Shown piece after piece: positions 1 through 9,082 of a stretch of 64,000 bases of DNA. The position numbers and the translations under genes are program-made. Every line of letters begins with the position of its first letter. Position 1 is the first letter of the stretch. Under the pieces are notes generated by a model that saw nothing but the letters and a program-made list of their open reading frames with translations, did not search any database and was not told the origin of the DNA. This DNA is from Eubacteriales bacterium (GTDB lineage Bacteria > Bacillota > Clostridia > Lachnospirales > Lachnospiraceae), in the NCBI GenBank assembly GCA_030524455.1, contig JAUNGT010000001.1:124001-188000 (forward strand), written 5' to 3'.

Positions 1-456
1 TTTGACATTGAGAAGCTGCGTTACGACAAAATCATTATCATGGCCGATGCGGATGTGGACGGGGCGCATATTTCCACGCTGCTGCTGACGCTTTTTTACC
101 GCTTCATGCCGGAGCTGATCTTTGAGGGACATGTGTATATCGCCATGCCGCCGCTGTACAAGGCCATGCCGGCCAAGGGCAAAGAGGAATATCTCTACGA
201 CGACAAGGCGCTGGAGCGCTACCGCAGGCGGCATAAGGGCCCCTTCCATCTGCAGCGCTACAAGGGCCTGGGCGAGATGGACGCCCAGCAGCTCTGGGAG
301 ACCACGCTGGATCCGGAGACCAGGCTTTTAAAGCTGGTGGAGATCGAGGACGCCCGCATGGCGTCGGAGGTGACGGAGATGCTGATGGGCACCGAGGTGC
401 CGCCGCGCAAGGCTTTCATTTATAAAAACGCCACCGACGCGGAGCTGGATATTTAG
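1..456 (+). CDS. parE: Type II topoisomerase subunit B (ParE/GyrB), C-terminal part, partial
   Basis: This is the last 151 codons of an ATPase-type topoisomerase B subunit; the start lies outside the window. The frame is open from base 1. It shows the Toprim acidic motif DADVDGAH (residues 15-22 of the visible part) that binds the catalytic magnesium, and the conserved [15 protein letters not shown] segment of the C-terminal domain that contacts the A subunit. It sits 31 bases upstream of the A subunit, so the pair is very likely one operon. ParE is preferred to GyrB because the partner is ParC-sized; GyrB cannot be excluded from this fragment. The enzyme would decatenate and relax DNA in the cytoplasm. 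Confidence 0.85.
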   Translation, partial: FDIEKLRYDKIIIMADADVDGAHISTLLLTLFYRFMPELIFEGHVYIAMPPLYKAMPAKGKEEYLYDDKALERYRRRHKGPFHLQRYKGLGEMDAQQLWETTLDPETRLLKLVEIEDARMASEVTEMLMGTEVPPRKAFIYKNATDAELDI

Positions 457-487
457 GATGCTGCGTAAGAAAGGGATGTGAGAGAAG

Positions 488-2728
488 ATGGACGACAACA
501 GAATTATCAAAACAGAATATTCCGAGCTGATGCAGAAATCCTATATCGATTACGCCATGAGCGTGATCGTGGCCCGGGCGCTGCCGGATGTGCGGGACGG
601 CTTAAAGCCGGTGCAGCGCCGCGTGCTTTACGATATGTACGAGCTGGGGATCCGTCACGACAGGCCCTACCGCAAGAGCGCCCGTATCGTGGGCGATACC
701 ATGGGCAAATATCATCCTCACGGCGACAGCTCCATCTATGACGCCCTGGTGGTGATGGCGCAGGATTTTAAGAAGGGGCAGACGCTGATCGACGGACACG
801 GCAACTTCGGCAATATCGAGGGCGACGGGGCGGCAGCCATGCGTTACACGGAAGCCCGGCTGGAAAAGCTGACCCAGGACGCCTTTCTGGAGGATCTGGA
901 CAAGGATGTGGTGGATTTTGTCCCCAACTTTGACGAGACGGAAAAGGAGCCGGCAGTCCTTCCCTGTAAGCTCCCCAATCTGCTGGTCAACGGTTCCGAG
1001 GGTATCGCGGTCGGCATGGCCACCAGTATTCCGCCGCACAACCTGGGCGAGGTGGTGGATGCGGTAAAGGCCTACATGCAGGACGAGACGATCTCCACCC
1101 GGGAGCTGATGCGCTTTTTGCAGGGGCCGGATTTCCCCACCGGAGGCATCGTCACCAACAAGGACGAGCTGCTTTCCATCTACGAGACGGGAACGGGCAA
1201 GATCAGGCTGCGGGGCCGCGTGGAGACGGAGAAGGGGAAAAACGGCCGCATAAATGTTGTGATCACCGAGATCCCCTACACGATGATCGGCGCCAACATC
1301 GGCAAGTTTCTGTCGGATGTGGCGGCCCTGGCGGAGACGAAGAAGACCACCGATATTGTGGACATTTCCAACCAGTCCTCCAAGGAGGGCATCCGCATTG
1401 TGATCGAGCTGAAAAAGGATGCGGACGCCGACAACTTCATCAACATGCTCTACAAAAAGACCCGCCTGGAGGACACCTTCGGCGTGAACATGCTGGCGAT
1501 TGCCGGAGGACGGCCGGAGACGCTTGGCTTAAAACAGATTATCAAGGCCAACGTGGAGTTTCAGTTCGAGGTCAACCGCCGCAAGTATGAGACGCTTCTG
1601 AAAAAGGAGCAGGCGAAGCGGGAAATCCAGGAGGGCCTGATCAAGGCCTGCAACGTGATTGACCTGATTATCGAGATCCTGAGGGGCTCCCGGGACCGGG
1701 CCATGGCGAAGGCCTGCCTGGTGGAGGGGATCACGGAGGGAATCCGGTTTAAGTCCCGGGAGTCGGCGGTGATGGCGGCGCAGCTTCGCTTCTCGGAGAA
1801 CCAGGCGAATGCCATTCTGGATATGCGTCTGTATCGTCTGATCGGTCTGGAGATCGAGGCGCTGGTCAGGGAGCATGAGGAGACGGTGGCCAATATCTAT
1901 CGTTATGAGGATATTTTGGAGCGGAAAAGCGCCATGGCGCAGGTGATCATAAACGATCTGGACGCCCTCAAAAAGGAATACGCCCGAAAGCGCAGCACCC
2001 GGATCGACAACTGCACGGAGGCAGTGTTCGAGGAGAAAAAGGTGGAGGAAATCCAGGTTTACTGCCTGATCGACAAGTTCGGTTACACCCGCACCGTGGA
2101 TGCAGCTGCCTATGAGCGCAACCAGGAGGCAGCGCTTTCGGAAAACCGTTTCGTATTCCCGGTCAAAAATACCGGACGTGTCTGCCTGTTTACGGATACG
2201 GGACAGCTCTACACCGTAAAGGTTTCGGATCTGCCCTTCGGGAAGTTCCGGGACAAGGCGGTTCCGCTGGACAACGTGAGCAACTATGATTCCACCAAAG
2301 AGCAGCTTTTGCTGGCGGTGGGGCAGAGCGACTTAAATCTCTACCGGCTGCTGTTCTTTACCCGGCAGGGGATGGCCAAGCTGGTGGACGGCGGGGAGTT
2401 CGACGTCATGAAGCGCACCGTGGCGGCTACCAAGCTTCAGGAGGGCGACAGCGTGGCGGATGTGACCGTTTACCGGGAGCAGAAATACGTTACCCTGCAG
2501 TCGAAGGAGGGCTTTTTCCTGCGCTTTTTGCTGGAGGAGATCCCGGAGAAAAAGAAAAATGCCGTGGGCGTGCGCGCTATCAAGCTCTCCGGCACGGACG
2601 AGCTCGAGGCGGTCTACTATACCGGTGCAGCGGACGACACCTCCATTTCCTATAAGAGCCGTACCCTGGCGCTGAACCAGTTAAAGCTCGCCCACCGGGA
2701 CGGACGGGGAACGAAGGTGCGCGGATAG
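488..2728 (+). CDS. parC: DNA topoisomerase IV subunit A (ParC)
   Basis: The 746-residue protein is the DNA-cleaving subunit of a type II topoisomerase. The catalytic Tyr is residue 120, within [10 protein letters not shown]. The quinolone-resistance region reads [12 protein letters not shown] (75-86), with Ser81 and Asp85 at the positions of E. coli GyrA Ser83 and Asp87, so no classical resistance change is present. The breakage-reunion domain covers about 1-480 and beta-pinwheel blades follow. No GyrA-box of the QRRGGKG type is seen, only HRDGRGTK at the extreme C-terminus, and the protein is shorter than typical gyrase A. Both points favour ParC. The Shine-Dalgarno sequence is weak (GAGAG), consistent with coupling to the upstream gene. 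Confidence 0.88.
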   Translation: MDDNRIIKTEYSELMQKSYIDYAMSVIVARALPDVRDGLKPVQRRVLYDMYELGIRHDRPYRKSARIVGDTMGKYHPHGDSSIYDALVVMAQDFKKGQTLIDGHGNFGNIEGDGAAAMRYTEARLEKLTQDAFLEDLDKDVVDFVPNFDETEKEPAVLPCKLPNLLVNGSEGIAVGMATSIPPHNLGEVVDAVKAYMQDETISTRELMRFLQGPDFPTGGIVTNKDELLSIYETGTGKIRLRGRVETEKGKNGRINVVITEIPYTMIGANIGKFLSDVAALAETKKTTDIVDISNQSSKEGIRIVIELKKDADADNFINMLYKKTRLEDTFGVNMLAIAGGRPETLGLKQIIKANVEFQFEVNRRKYETLLKKEQAKREIQEGLIKACNVIDLIIEILRGSRDRAMAKACLVEGITEGIRFKSRESAVMAAQLRFSENQANAILDMRLYRLIGLEIEALVREHEETVANIYRYEDILERKSAMAQVIINDLDALKKEYARKRSTRIDNCTEAVFEEKKVEEIQVYCLIDKFGYTRTVDAAAYERNQEAALSENRFVFPVKNTGRVCLFTDTGQLYTVKVSDLPFGKFRDKAVPLDNVSNYDSTKEQLLLAVGQSDLNLYRLLFFTRQGMAKLVDGGEFDVMKRTVAATKLQEGDSVADVTVYREQKYVTLQSKEGFFLRFLLEEIPEKKKNAVGVRAIKLSGTDELEAVYYTGAADDTSISYKSRTLALNQLKLAHRDGRGTKVRG

Positions 2729-2780
2729 CCGTTTTCCCGCTTGACCCCAACAGGGAAATGAAGTATGATTGTTACAGTTC

Positions 2781-3023
2781 AGCCAGCCGAAGGCGGGAGC
2801 CCGAAATCGTGCTTGCACGAATTTTGGGCTGCTGCTGTTACTGTTCACTCCGTGACCAGTAACATGCATAAATCCATTTAAAATCGCCTGCGGCGATGGG
2901 ATTTATGCACTCCTGAATCATTTTCTCACGTACTGTGCAGTAAATGCACAGTACTGAGCGAACAGTAACCTGCTGCTTTCGGTTGAGGGAGCGCCGGTTC
3001 ACGAGCAAAGATAGCCAGCCGAA
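2781..3023 (+). repeat. Intergenic region of nested palindromes between parC and rsmD
   Basis: The 311-base gap between parC and rsmD holds at least four hairpins. They are AGCCC..GGGCT (2798-2830, inner arms CGTGC/GCACG), GTTACTG..CAGTAAC (2837-2863, inner TCAC/GTGA), GCATAAATCC..GGATTTATGC (2866-2908, inner ATCGCC/GGCGAT) and GTACTGTGCA..TGCACAGTAC (2930-2954, perfect). The block is bounded by direct copies of AGCCAGCCGAA (2781-2791 and 3013-3023). No T-run follows any stem, so these are not ordinary terminators. The arrangement suggests a composite palindromic element of the REP or MITE kind, non-coding and probably dispersed in this genome. Only this copy is in the window. Confidence 0.7.
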
Positions 3024-3039
3024 AGCGAAAGGATTATAT

Positions 3040-3636
3040 ATGCGAGTAATTGCCGGAGAGGCCAGGAGTCTCCCCTTAAAGGCCCCGCAGGGGCCGGATA
3101 CCCGTCCGACGACGGACCGGATCAAGGAAACCTTATTCAATATGCTGCAGCCTTATCTGCCCTGTAGTGTGTTTATTGACCTGTGCAGCGGCAGCGGTGG
3201 CATCGGCATCGAGGCCATCAGCCGGGGCGCGCGGCACGCTTACTTTGCGGAGAACGCCAGAGAGGCGGCGAAGTGCATTGCGGACAATCTGCACTTTACC
3301 AAATTTGAGGAGCGGGCTACGCTGCTGCGCCAGGATGCGGTCAGCGCCCTGATGTCGATTCACGAGAAGCACGCGGATATCATTTTTATGGATCCGCCCT
3401 ACCAGGCCGGGCTGGAGGAGCCGGTGCTCTCGGCGCTTGCCCGTATGCCCTATGTGGACGAGGATACGCTGGTGATCATAGAGGCGGCGCTGGACCGGGA
3501 TTTCTCCTTTGCCGGGGAGCATGGCTTTTTGGTGGCGCGGGAGAAGCGCTACAAGACGAATAAGCATGTATTTTTAAAAAAAACAGAAAAAGGAAATCTA
3601 CCATATGAAGGCTGCGATTTATCCGGGAAGCTTTGA
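3040..3636 (+). CDS. rsmD: 16S rRNA (guanine966-N2)-methyltransferase RsmD
   Basis: The 198-residue protein is a Rossmann-fold SAM methyltransferase that modifies G966 of 16S rRNA. The SAM-binding motif [10 protein letters not shown] is at 47-56 and the catalytic DPPY at 118-121; the N-terminal VIAGEARS and [13 protein letters not shown] are family signatures. The ATG at 3040 is chosen because AAAGGA lies 7 bases upstream and the first residues match the family; an upstream in-frame ATG at 2944 would run through the hairpin region. The last 32 bases overlap coaD, the usual rsmD-coaD pair (ylbH-ylbI in Bacillus). Confidence 0.92.
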   Translation: MRVIAGEARSLPLKAPQGPDTRPTTDRIKETLFNMLQPYLPCSVFIDLCSGSGGIGIEAISRGARHAYFAENAREAAKCIADNLHFTKFEERATLLRQDAVSALMSIHEKHADIIFMDPPYQAGLEEPVLSALARMPYVDEDTLVIIEAALDRDFSFAGEHGFLVAREKRYKTNKHVFLKKTEKGNLPYEGCDLSGKL

Positions 3637-4099
3637 TCCCGTTACCTACGGACATCTGGACGTGATCCGGCGGGCAGCGTCTGTTTTTGACGAATTGACC
3701 GTCAGCGTGTTGAATAATAAGGTAAAGACTCCATTGTTTTCTGTGGAGGAACGTGTTAAAATACTTGAGGAAGCGACGAAAGATCTGCCCAACGTGAAGG
3801 TGGAATCCTTCAGCGGCCTTCTGGTGGATTATGCCGCCAGAAAGGGTGTGAACGTGGCGGTGCGGGGCCTGCGGGCGATCACGGATTTTGAATACGAGCT
3901 GCAGAATGCCCAGACCAACCGGAAGCTTTCCGGGGACAGGCTGGACACGATGTTTTTGACCACGAGTCTGGAGTACGCGTATTTGAGTTCCTCCAGCGTC
4001 AAGGAGATCGCCAGCTTCAATGGGGACATTTCGCAGTGCGTCCCTCCCTTTGTCGCAAAGCTTGTCTATGAGAAATACGGACACGCGGTTCAATCCTGA
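3605..4099 (+). CDS. coaD: Phosphopantetheine adenylyltransferase CoaD
   Basis: This 164-residue enzyme transfers AMP from ATP to 4'-phosphopantetheine, the penultimate step of coenzyme A synthesis. The nucleotidyltransferase motif [10 protein letters not shown] is at 8-17 and the C-terminal ATP-binding motif YLSSSSVKE at 126-134. The length is normal. It starts inside the end of rsmD, so the two are translationally coupled. Its product feeds the acyl carrier protein of the fatty acid operon at 31.9-41.4 kb, though the loci are not adjacent. Confidence 0.95.
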   Translation: MKAAIYPGSFDPVTYGHLDVIRRAASVFDELTVSVLNNKVKTPLFSVEERVKILEEATKDLPNVKVESFSGLLVDYAARKGVNVAVRGLRAITDFEYELQNAQTNRKLSGDRLDTMFLTTSLEYAYLSSSSVKEIASFNGDISQCVPPFVAKLVYEKYGHAVQS

Positions 4100-4144
4100 A
4101 TCTAATCATTGGCAGAATGATACATTCGCAGAAATGGGGAAAGC

Positions 4145-4744
4145 ATGAGCAGCAGAATCGAACAGTTGATTGACGAGATAGAAGAATATATTGATAACTG
4201 TAAGTATCAGCCACTCTCCAACACGAAGATTATCGTGAACAAGGAGGAGATCGACGAGCTTCTCCGGGAGCTTCGCCAGAAGACTCCGGATGAGATCAAA
4301 CGCTATCAGAAGATTATCAGCAACAAGGAGGCTATCTTAAACGACGCCAGGGAGAAGGCCCAGACGCTGATCAACGAGGCGACGGAGCATACCTCCGAGC
4401 TGATCAATGAGCACGAGATTATGCAGCAGGCCTATGCCCAGGCCAACGAGGTGGTGCAGCTTGCCACGCGTCAGGCTCAGGAGATTGTGGATAACGCTAC
4501 GATGGAGGCCAATGCCATCCGGGATTCCATCATGCAGTATACGGATCAGATGCTTGCCAGCGTGGAGGACATCCTCACCCATGCGGTGGAGGTTTCCAAC
4601 GCCCACTATGGCAACCTGGCGCACGATTTAAACAGCTTAAACGAGGTAGTGCAGAGCAACCGGGCGGAGTTCCAGGCCCAGAATGCCGTGGCGGAGAGCG
4701 AGCCCGACGGCAAGGCGGGCGGCGAGGAGTTAAACGTCCTCTGA
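4145..4744 (+). CDS. Coiled-coil protein, DivIVA/ATPase-subunit-like, unknown role
   Basis: The 199-residue protein is soluble, highly charged and almost entirely helical. Residues about 60-175 read as a long coiled coil rich in Glu, Gln and Ala. There is no signal peptide or membrane segment. Proteins of this type next to coaD in Lachnospiraceae are usually labelled ATPase or vacuolar ATPase subunit, a label that rests on coiled-coil similarity only. The N-terminus (SSRIEQLIDEIEEYIDNCKY) could be a dimerisation or membrane-peripheral helix as in DivIVA-like proteins. A GGGGAAAGC Shine-Dalgarno supports the start. The gene ends at a clear terminator. No enzymatic motif is visible. Confidence 0.7.
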   Translation: MSSRIEQLIDEIEEYIDNCKYQPLSNTKIIVNKEEIDELLRELRQKTPDEIKRYQKIISNKEAILNDAREKAQTLINEATEHTSELINEHEIMQQAYAQANEVVQLATRQAQEIVDNATMEANAIRDSIMQYTDQMLASVEDILTHAVEVSNAHYGNLAHDLNSLNEVVQSNRAEFQAQNAVAESEPDGKAGGEELNVL

Positions 4745-4768
4745 CGGTGATACGATTTGGAAACAGAG

Positions 4769-4796
4769 AGCGCAGGAGAATTTTCCTGCGCTTTTT
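4769..4796 (+). terminator. Rho-independent terminator
   Basis: A perfect 9-base stem, AGCGCAGGA (4769-4777) with TCCTGCGCT (4784-4792), has a 6-base loop and runs into TTTTT. It ends the parE-parC-rsmD-coaD-side transcription before a convergent gene. Confidence 0.85.
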
Positions 4797-4807
4797 GCGT
4801 GATACGC

Positions 4808-4850
4808 CCTGCAAGCGGCTGCCGTGCTTGCACAGGCAGCCATTTGCAGG
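4808..4850. repeat. Dispersed palindromic repeat, copy 1
   Basis: The imperfect palindrome pairs CCTGCAA (4808-4814) with TTGCAGG (4844-4850), GGCTGC (4817-4822) with GCAGCC (4836-4841), and GTGC with GCAC at the tip. A near-identical copy lies at 27371-27414, also immediately after a T-run and the phrase GCGYGATACGCC. The copies share loop and flanks as well as arms, so this is a repeated element rather than two chance hairpins. Confidence 0.8.
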
Positions 4851-4853
4851 CCC

Positions 4854-5816
4854 CTATCCCAGCCACAGCCCGAACCAGGCGGCGGCCAGTACGGTCTGGA
4901 TGAGCTTGTGGAAGGCGTAGTCTGTCAGGGAAAGCCCGGTGTCGCGGATGCAGCCGTAGGTCTGGGCCAGACAGGAGAGACCGCCGAAGGGCAAAAGCGT
5001 GTAGGCCCAGAAGGCCTCAGAGGCGGGAAGCCTTGCCAGACCGCCGGTGATTTCCAGGAGCGGGGAGAGCAAAACGGCCAGGGCCGGACGCCCGGACAGG
5101 AGGAGGTCAGGCAGAAGGTTCAGCATATTGCAGAAGATCATGTAGCCGCCCAGCGTAGCGATGGAGGAGAGGGAGGAAAGCACGGCGCTGTGCAGGCCGG
5201 ACAGGAGATTGGCGGCGGTGCGGCGCAAGGCAGGAGAAGAAGGAGCGTCAGGCGCTGCGTCGGGGACAGCGGCGGCAGACAGAGCCTTCGGGCGGGAAAA
5301 GGGAATGTCCCGGAACACGGAATAGCGCAGCAGGCAGCCGTAAAGAAGGGCGGTCCCGTACAGGCCCGCTACTGCGACCCAGGGACAGGGCAGAGGAAAA
5401 AGCTGCAGCACATAGCCCGTCAGATAGACGGGGCCGATGTTGTTGCAGAAGGCCAGCAGAAGGGAGGCCTCCCGGCGGGAGATTTTTCCGGACAAAAGGC
5501 TCTGGGCGCAGACCTTTGCCCCGACGGGAAAGCCGCACAGAAAACCGACGGCCACACAGTAGAGGCAGGAGTCGGAGAGACGAAGCAGCGGGCGCAAAAG
5601 CGGGGAAAACAGGGCGGCAAAGGAATCCGACAGTCCCAGCAGGAGCAGCAGGGAGGAGAGGATCATGAAGGGCAGCAGGGCCGGAATCATGCGGGAGAAC
5701 CAGAGCGTGAGGGCGTCGGAGGCCAGCGCCAGGGCGGCCGGGGCAGACAGCAGCATGGCGGCGGACATGGCGGCGAAAAACAACAGGAGAAGGCTTCGGA
5801 ACAGCTTTTTTTGCAT
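4854..5816 (-). CDS. YlbJ-like integral membrane protein (nucleoside-recognition/gate domain)
   Basis: The 320-residue protein has about eight hydrophobic segments. The conserved GFLCGFPVGAK stretch (about residues 95-105) and LLAFCNNIGPVY are typical of the sporulation membrane protein YlbJ, whose family has the gate/nucleoside-recognition fold. In Bacillus, ylbJ lies just after ylbH (rsmD) and ylbI (coaD); here it sits beside the same genes but on the opposite strand. The start at 5816 gives MQKK followed at once by the first membrane helix. An upstream ATG at 5860 is possible and the Shine-Dalgarno is weak for both. A role in spore formation is inferred from family and context. Confidence 0.72.
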   Translation of the reverse strand: MQKKLFRSLLLLFFAAMSAAMLLSAPAALALASDALTLWFSRMIPALLPFMILSSLLLLLGLSDSFAALFSPLLRPLLRLSDSCLYCVAVGFLCGFPVGAKVCAQSLLSGKISRREASLLLAFCNNIGPVYLTGYVLQLFPLPCPWVAVAGLYGTALLYGCLLRYSVFRDIPFSRPKALSAAAVPDAAPDAPSSPALRRTAANLLSGLHSAVLSSLSSIATLGGYMIFCNMLNLLPDLLLSGRPALAVLLSPLLEITGGLARLPASEAFWAYTLLPFGGLSCLAQTYGCIRDTGLSLTDYAFHKLIQTVLAAAWFGLWLG

Positions 5817-5915
5817 TCTTTCTACCCAGGCTTGCGGAAATGGATTATAATAGAGCATATGAGGAACGGGTGGGAGAAATGCGGGCTGAACAGTTACACC
5901 TGCGGGAGGATAAGC

Positions 5916-6656
5916 GTGATCAGACTGGATAAATATTTGTGCGAGGCGGAGGCGGGAAGCCGAAGCCAGGTGAAGGCCCTGATCAAAAAGGGCAGAGTGA
6001 CGGTAAACGGAGAGCCCGCAAGGGAGCCGGAGCGGAAGGTGGATGAAGAACGGGACCGGGTGGAGCTGGACGGAGAGCCGGTATGCTATGAGCGCTTCGT
6101 CTACTATATGCTCCACAAGCCGGCGGGGCTTGTGACGGCCACGCAGGATAAGCGGGAGCGGACGGTGATGGAGCTTTTGAAGGAAGCGCCGGGCCGGGGG
6201 CTTTTCCCGGTGGGGCGGCTGGACAAGGATACGGAAGGGCTTCTTCTGATCACCAACGACGGGGCGCTGGCTCACCGGCTGCTCTCCCCGGCCCGGCATG
6301 TGGACAAGACCTATCTGGTAAAAACGGCCCTGCCGGTGACGGAGCAGATGTATGAAGCCCTCCGGGCGGGCGTGGAGATCGGGGACGATAAGCCGACGCG
6401 CCCGGCCGCAGCGGATCCCCTTCCCGGGACAGAGTGCGGACTTATTTTGACGATCACCGAGGGACGGTTCCATCAGGTCAAGCGGATGCTGCAGGCGGTG
6501 GGCAATGAAGTGCTTTATCTGAAACGTCTGTCCATGGGACCGCTTGTCCTGGATGAGACATTGGAAAAGGGAGCCTTCCGGCCGCTGCGCGAAAAAGAGC
6601 TCGAGGCGCTTGGACGGACGGATCAGGGCAAAGCAGACAGAGGAGGAGCGACATGA
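5916..6656 (+). CDS. 16S/23S rRNA pseudouridine synthase, RsuA/RluB family
   Basis: The 246-residue enzyme isomerises uridine to pseudouridine in rRNA. An S4 RNA-binding domain occupies about 1-60 (IRLDKYLCEAEAGSRSQVK). The catalytic motif GRLDKDTEGLLLITND contains the essential Asp, and the family element RFHQVKRML is further on. A GTG start at 5916 is chosen because GGGAGGA lies just upstream and the S4 domain begins there; the open frame extends far upstream but that part is low-complexity antisense to the YlbJ-like gene. The stop overlaps the next gene by 4 bases. Whether the target is U516 (RsuA) or 23S U2605 (RluB) cannot be told from sequence. Confidence 0.88.
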   Translation: MIRLDKYLCEAEAGSRSQVKALIKKGRVTVNGEPAREPERKVDEERDRVELDGEPVCYERFVYYMLHKPAGLVTATQDKRERTVMELLKEAPGRGLFPVGRLDKDTEGLLLITNDGALAHRLLSPARHVDKTYLVKTALPVTEQMYEALRAGVEIGDDKPTRPAAADPLPGTECGLILTITEGRFHQVKRMLQAVGNEVLYLKRLSMGPLVLDETLEKGAFRPLREKELEALGRTDQGKADRGGAT

Positions 6657-7444
6657 ATATTATTGTGATAACGGGCGCATCCAGCGGGATGGGACGGGAA
6701 TTTGCCATGCAGCTTGACAGGGGACTCCATCGGATCGACGAGTTCTGGCTGGTTGCCAGGCGGGCGGAACGGATGAAGGAGATGGCGGAGAACATGCACC
6801 ATCCGGTAAAGATCCTTCCGCTGGATCTGACGAACGAGGCAGATATGCGGCTGTTTGAGGAGAGTCTGGCGGAGGAAAAGCCGGTGGTGCGCATGTTGAT
6901 CAACTGCGCGGGCTACGGGATGGTGGGGGATTTTGAACGGATTCCGGGAAAGGAGCAGAGCGGTCAGATCGATTTAAACTGCCGGGCGCTTGTGGAGACG
7001 ACCCACGCCTGCCTGCCCTATATGCGCAAAAAAAGCCGGATCATCGAGCTGGCCAGCAGCGCGGCCTTTTTGCCGCAGCCGGGCTTTGCGGTCTATGCGG
7101 CCACCAAGGCCTTTGTGCTGAGCTTTTCCAGAGGACTCCGGGAAGAGCTCAAAAAGCGGGAAATCTATGTGACGGCGGTGTGTCCGGGACCGGTGGATAC
7201 GGATTTCTTTGAGCGGGCGGAGCAGTACGGGAGGATGCTTTCGGTAAAGAAGCTGACGATGGCGGAGCCGGAGCGGGTGGTGCGAAAAGCGCTGTGCGCA
7301 AGCTGCCGCAATCGCCCCATGTCGGTGTACGGCCTGCCCATGCAGGCGTTCTGGGCGGCCAGCAGGGTTCTGCCTCAGGCGCCGGTGCTGTGGGCTGCAG
7401 AGAGGCTGAGAGAGAAAGGAAGGACGCAGATCCATGAGGCGTAA
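6653..7444 (+). CDS. Short-chain dehydrogenase/reductase
   Basis: The 263-residue classical SDR has the cofactor motif TGASSGMG (7-14), the NCAG motif, an active-site Ser in ELASSAAF and the YAATK catalytic Tyr-Lys pair. The pattern resembles DltE/YqjQ-type oxidoreductases; the substrate is unknown. It starts within the stop of the pseudouridine synthase (ATGA) and overlaps the next gene by 11 bases, so it is co-translated in a housekeeping operon. The C-terminal region has a hydrophobic stretch (PMQAFWAASRVLPQAPVLWAA cut by charged residues) that may be membrane-associated. Confidence 0.85.
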   Translation: MNIIVITGASSGMGREFAMQLDRGLHRIDEFWLVARRAERMKEMAENMHHPVKILPLDLTNEADMRLFEESLAEEKPVVRMLINCAGYGMVGDFERIPGKEQSGQIDLNCRALVETTHACLPYMRKKSRIIELASSAAFLPQPGFAVYAATKAFVLSFSRGLREELKKREIYVTAVCPGPVDTDFFERAEQYGRMLSVKKLTMAEPERVVRKALCASCRNRPMSVYGLPMQAFWAASRVLPQAPVLWAAERLREKGRTQIHEA

Positions 7445-8027
7445 GAAAATCCAGAAGGGGGACAGAGGCTATCTGTCCCATCACAAAAAAATGTCTGCGG
7501 CAAAGACGGCCGTCCTGTTTGCGCTGTCCTTTGCCATCTACGGGATGGGCATCTGGTCCACCGGGAGCAACCAGAACCTTCTGACGATCGTGGCGGTCCT
7601 GGGCTGCCTGCCCGCCTGCCGCAGTGCAGCGAACCTGGTGGCCCTTATGCGCTGCCGGGAAATTTCCGGGGAGGATTACGACCGGATCGCGCCCTGCGCG
7701 GAGGGCTGCCCGTCGCTCTGCGATCTGGAGCTTACCACCTATGAGAAAACCTATCAGGTCCATCACATGACGGTGCTCGGGAATGATGTGATCGGCTACC
7801 TGCCGGATCAAAGCAGCGACGGCAGAGGCTGTGAGAAGCATTTGCAAAGTATGTTTTCGCAGAACGGGATGGGGAAAATGCAGATTCGGATGTTCCGGGA
7901 GCTTCCAAAGTATATCAACCGCCTGGAGGAGTTAAAAAGGACGGGGGCAGCGGAACCGGAGCCGGAGGACGGCGAACCCTCCCAGACACAGCGCGCGCTG
8001 GCGCTTCTGCGCGCGATCTCTCTGTAG
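7434..8027 (+). CDS. Conserved membrane protein of unknown function
   Basis: This 197-residue protein is not recognised. A basic N-terminus (MRRKKIQKGDRGYLSHHKK) precedes two hydrophobic segments at about 22-42 and 47-70, followed by a soluble C-terminal part of about 125 residues with four Cys (near 74, 88, 92 and 96). By the positive-inside rule the C-terminal domain is probably cytoplasmic. It overlaps the SDR by 11 bases and is 9 bases from the RluA-family gene, so it belongs to the same operon. Confidence 0.75.
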   Translation: MRRKKIQKGDRGYLSHHKKMSAAKTAVLFALSFAIYGMGIWSTGSNQNLLTIVAVLGCLPACRSAANLVALMRCREISGEDYDRIAPCAEGCPSLCDLELTTYEKTYQVHHMTVLGNDVIGYLPDQSSDGRGCEKHLQSMFSQNGMGKMQIRMFRELPKYINRLEELKRTGAAEPEPEDGEPSQTQRALALLRAISL

Positions 8028-8036
8028 GGGGCCGGG

Positions 8037-9059
8037 ATGAGAAGCGTACAGATCGGCCCCAATGAGGCGGGCCAGCGGCTGGACAAGTTTTTGCACAAAT
8101 ACATGAGGGAAGCGCCGGGAAGCTTTTTTTATAAGATGATGCGCAAGAAAAATATCGTGTTAAACGGGGGCAGATGTACCGGAAGCGAGAAGCTGGCTTT
8201 GGGCGATTGTGTAAAGCTTTTTCTGGCGGAGGAGACGCTGGAAAAATTCGGAGCGCCGCCCGCTTTGCCGGAGAAAGGACAGGGACAGGGAGACGGCGCA
8301 GGCATCGTTTTGCCGGAATATGACAAGGCGTTCCGACAGCTGACCGGTATCCGCGTTTTGTACGAGGACGCGGATATCCTGGCGCTGGACAAGCCCGCCG
8401 GGGTACTGTCCCAGAAGGCGGCGCCCGGGGATCTGTCGGCCAACGAGTGGCTGACCGGCTATCTTCTGCAGGGAAAAGCCTTAAAGCCGGAAGCGCTCGT
8501 CACCTTCCGCCCCTCCGTCTGCAACCGGCTGGACCGCAATACCAGCGGGCTTTTGCTGTGCGGAAAGAGCCTGGCGGGCAGTCAGCGGCTCACCGGACTG
8601 ATCCGGGAGCGCCGGGTGGGCAAATTTTACCAGGCGGTGCTGGCCGGCTGGAGAGAGGAGCCGGGGGAGCTGACCGCCTGGCTGAAAAAGGATGAAAAGC
8701 GGAATCGGGTGTACCTTTCGGACCGGCCGGCGGAAGGGGCGGAGCAGATCCGCACCGGCTTTGTCCCGCTGCGTCTGGGCAGCCTTCCCGGCGTGGGAAA
8801 AGTGACCTGGGGGGAGGTGCAGCTTTTCAGCGGGAAAACCCATCAGATCCGGGCGCACCTTGCCTGGCTGGGACATCCGCTTTTGGGGGATCCCAAGTAC
8901 GGGAACCCGGAGCTTAACCGGGCGTTGGCGCAGCGCTGCGGCGTAAGGCGGCAGCTTTTGCACGCCTGCCGGGCAGAGTTTCCGCCGGGAGAGGGACTCC
9001 CGGAGCAAATCATCTGCCCGCTGTCGCCGGATTTTGCCGGTGTGATCGGGCAGCTTTAA
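8037..9059 (+). CDS. RluA-family rRNA pseudouridine synthase (RluC/RluD-like)
   Basis: The 340-residue enzyme has an N-terminal S4-like domain (about 1-70, AGQRLDKFLHKYM) and a catalytic domain whose motif NRLDRNTSGLLL carries the active-site Asp. A further family block, GKTHQIRAHLAWLGHPLLGDPKYG, is present. It would modify uridines in the large ribosomal subunit. A Gly/Gln-rich hinge (EKGQGQGDGAG) separates the domains. The start is 9 bases after the previous stop. It is the second pseudouridine synthase in this operon and belongs to a different family from the gene at 5916. Confidence 0.9.
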   Translation: MRSVQIGPNEAGQRLDKFLHKYMREAPGSFFYKMMRKKNIVLNGGRCTGSEKLALGDCVKLFLAEETLEKFGAPPALPEKGQGQGDGAGIVLPEYDKAFRQLTGIRVLYEDADILALDKPAGVLSQKAAPGDLSANEWLTGYLLQGKALKPEALVTFRPSVCNRLDRNTSGLLLCGKSLAGSQRLTGLIRERRVGKFYQAVLAGWREEPGELTAWLKKDEKRNRVYLSDRPAEGAEQIRTGFVPLRLGSLPGVGKVTWGEVQLFSGKTHQIRAHLAWLGHPLLGDPKYGNPELNRALAQRCGVRRQLLHACRAEFPPGEGLPEQIICPLSPDFAGVIGQL

Positions 9060-9082
9060 AAAAATGAGAAGGACGACGGAAC

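Noticed and set aside
4824..5915. A 364-codon upstream extension of the pseudouridine synthase frame
   Set aside because: It is low-complexity Gly/Gln-rich sequence antisense to the YlbJ-like gene, and the GTG at 5916 has a strong ribosome site at the family start.
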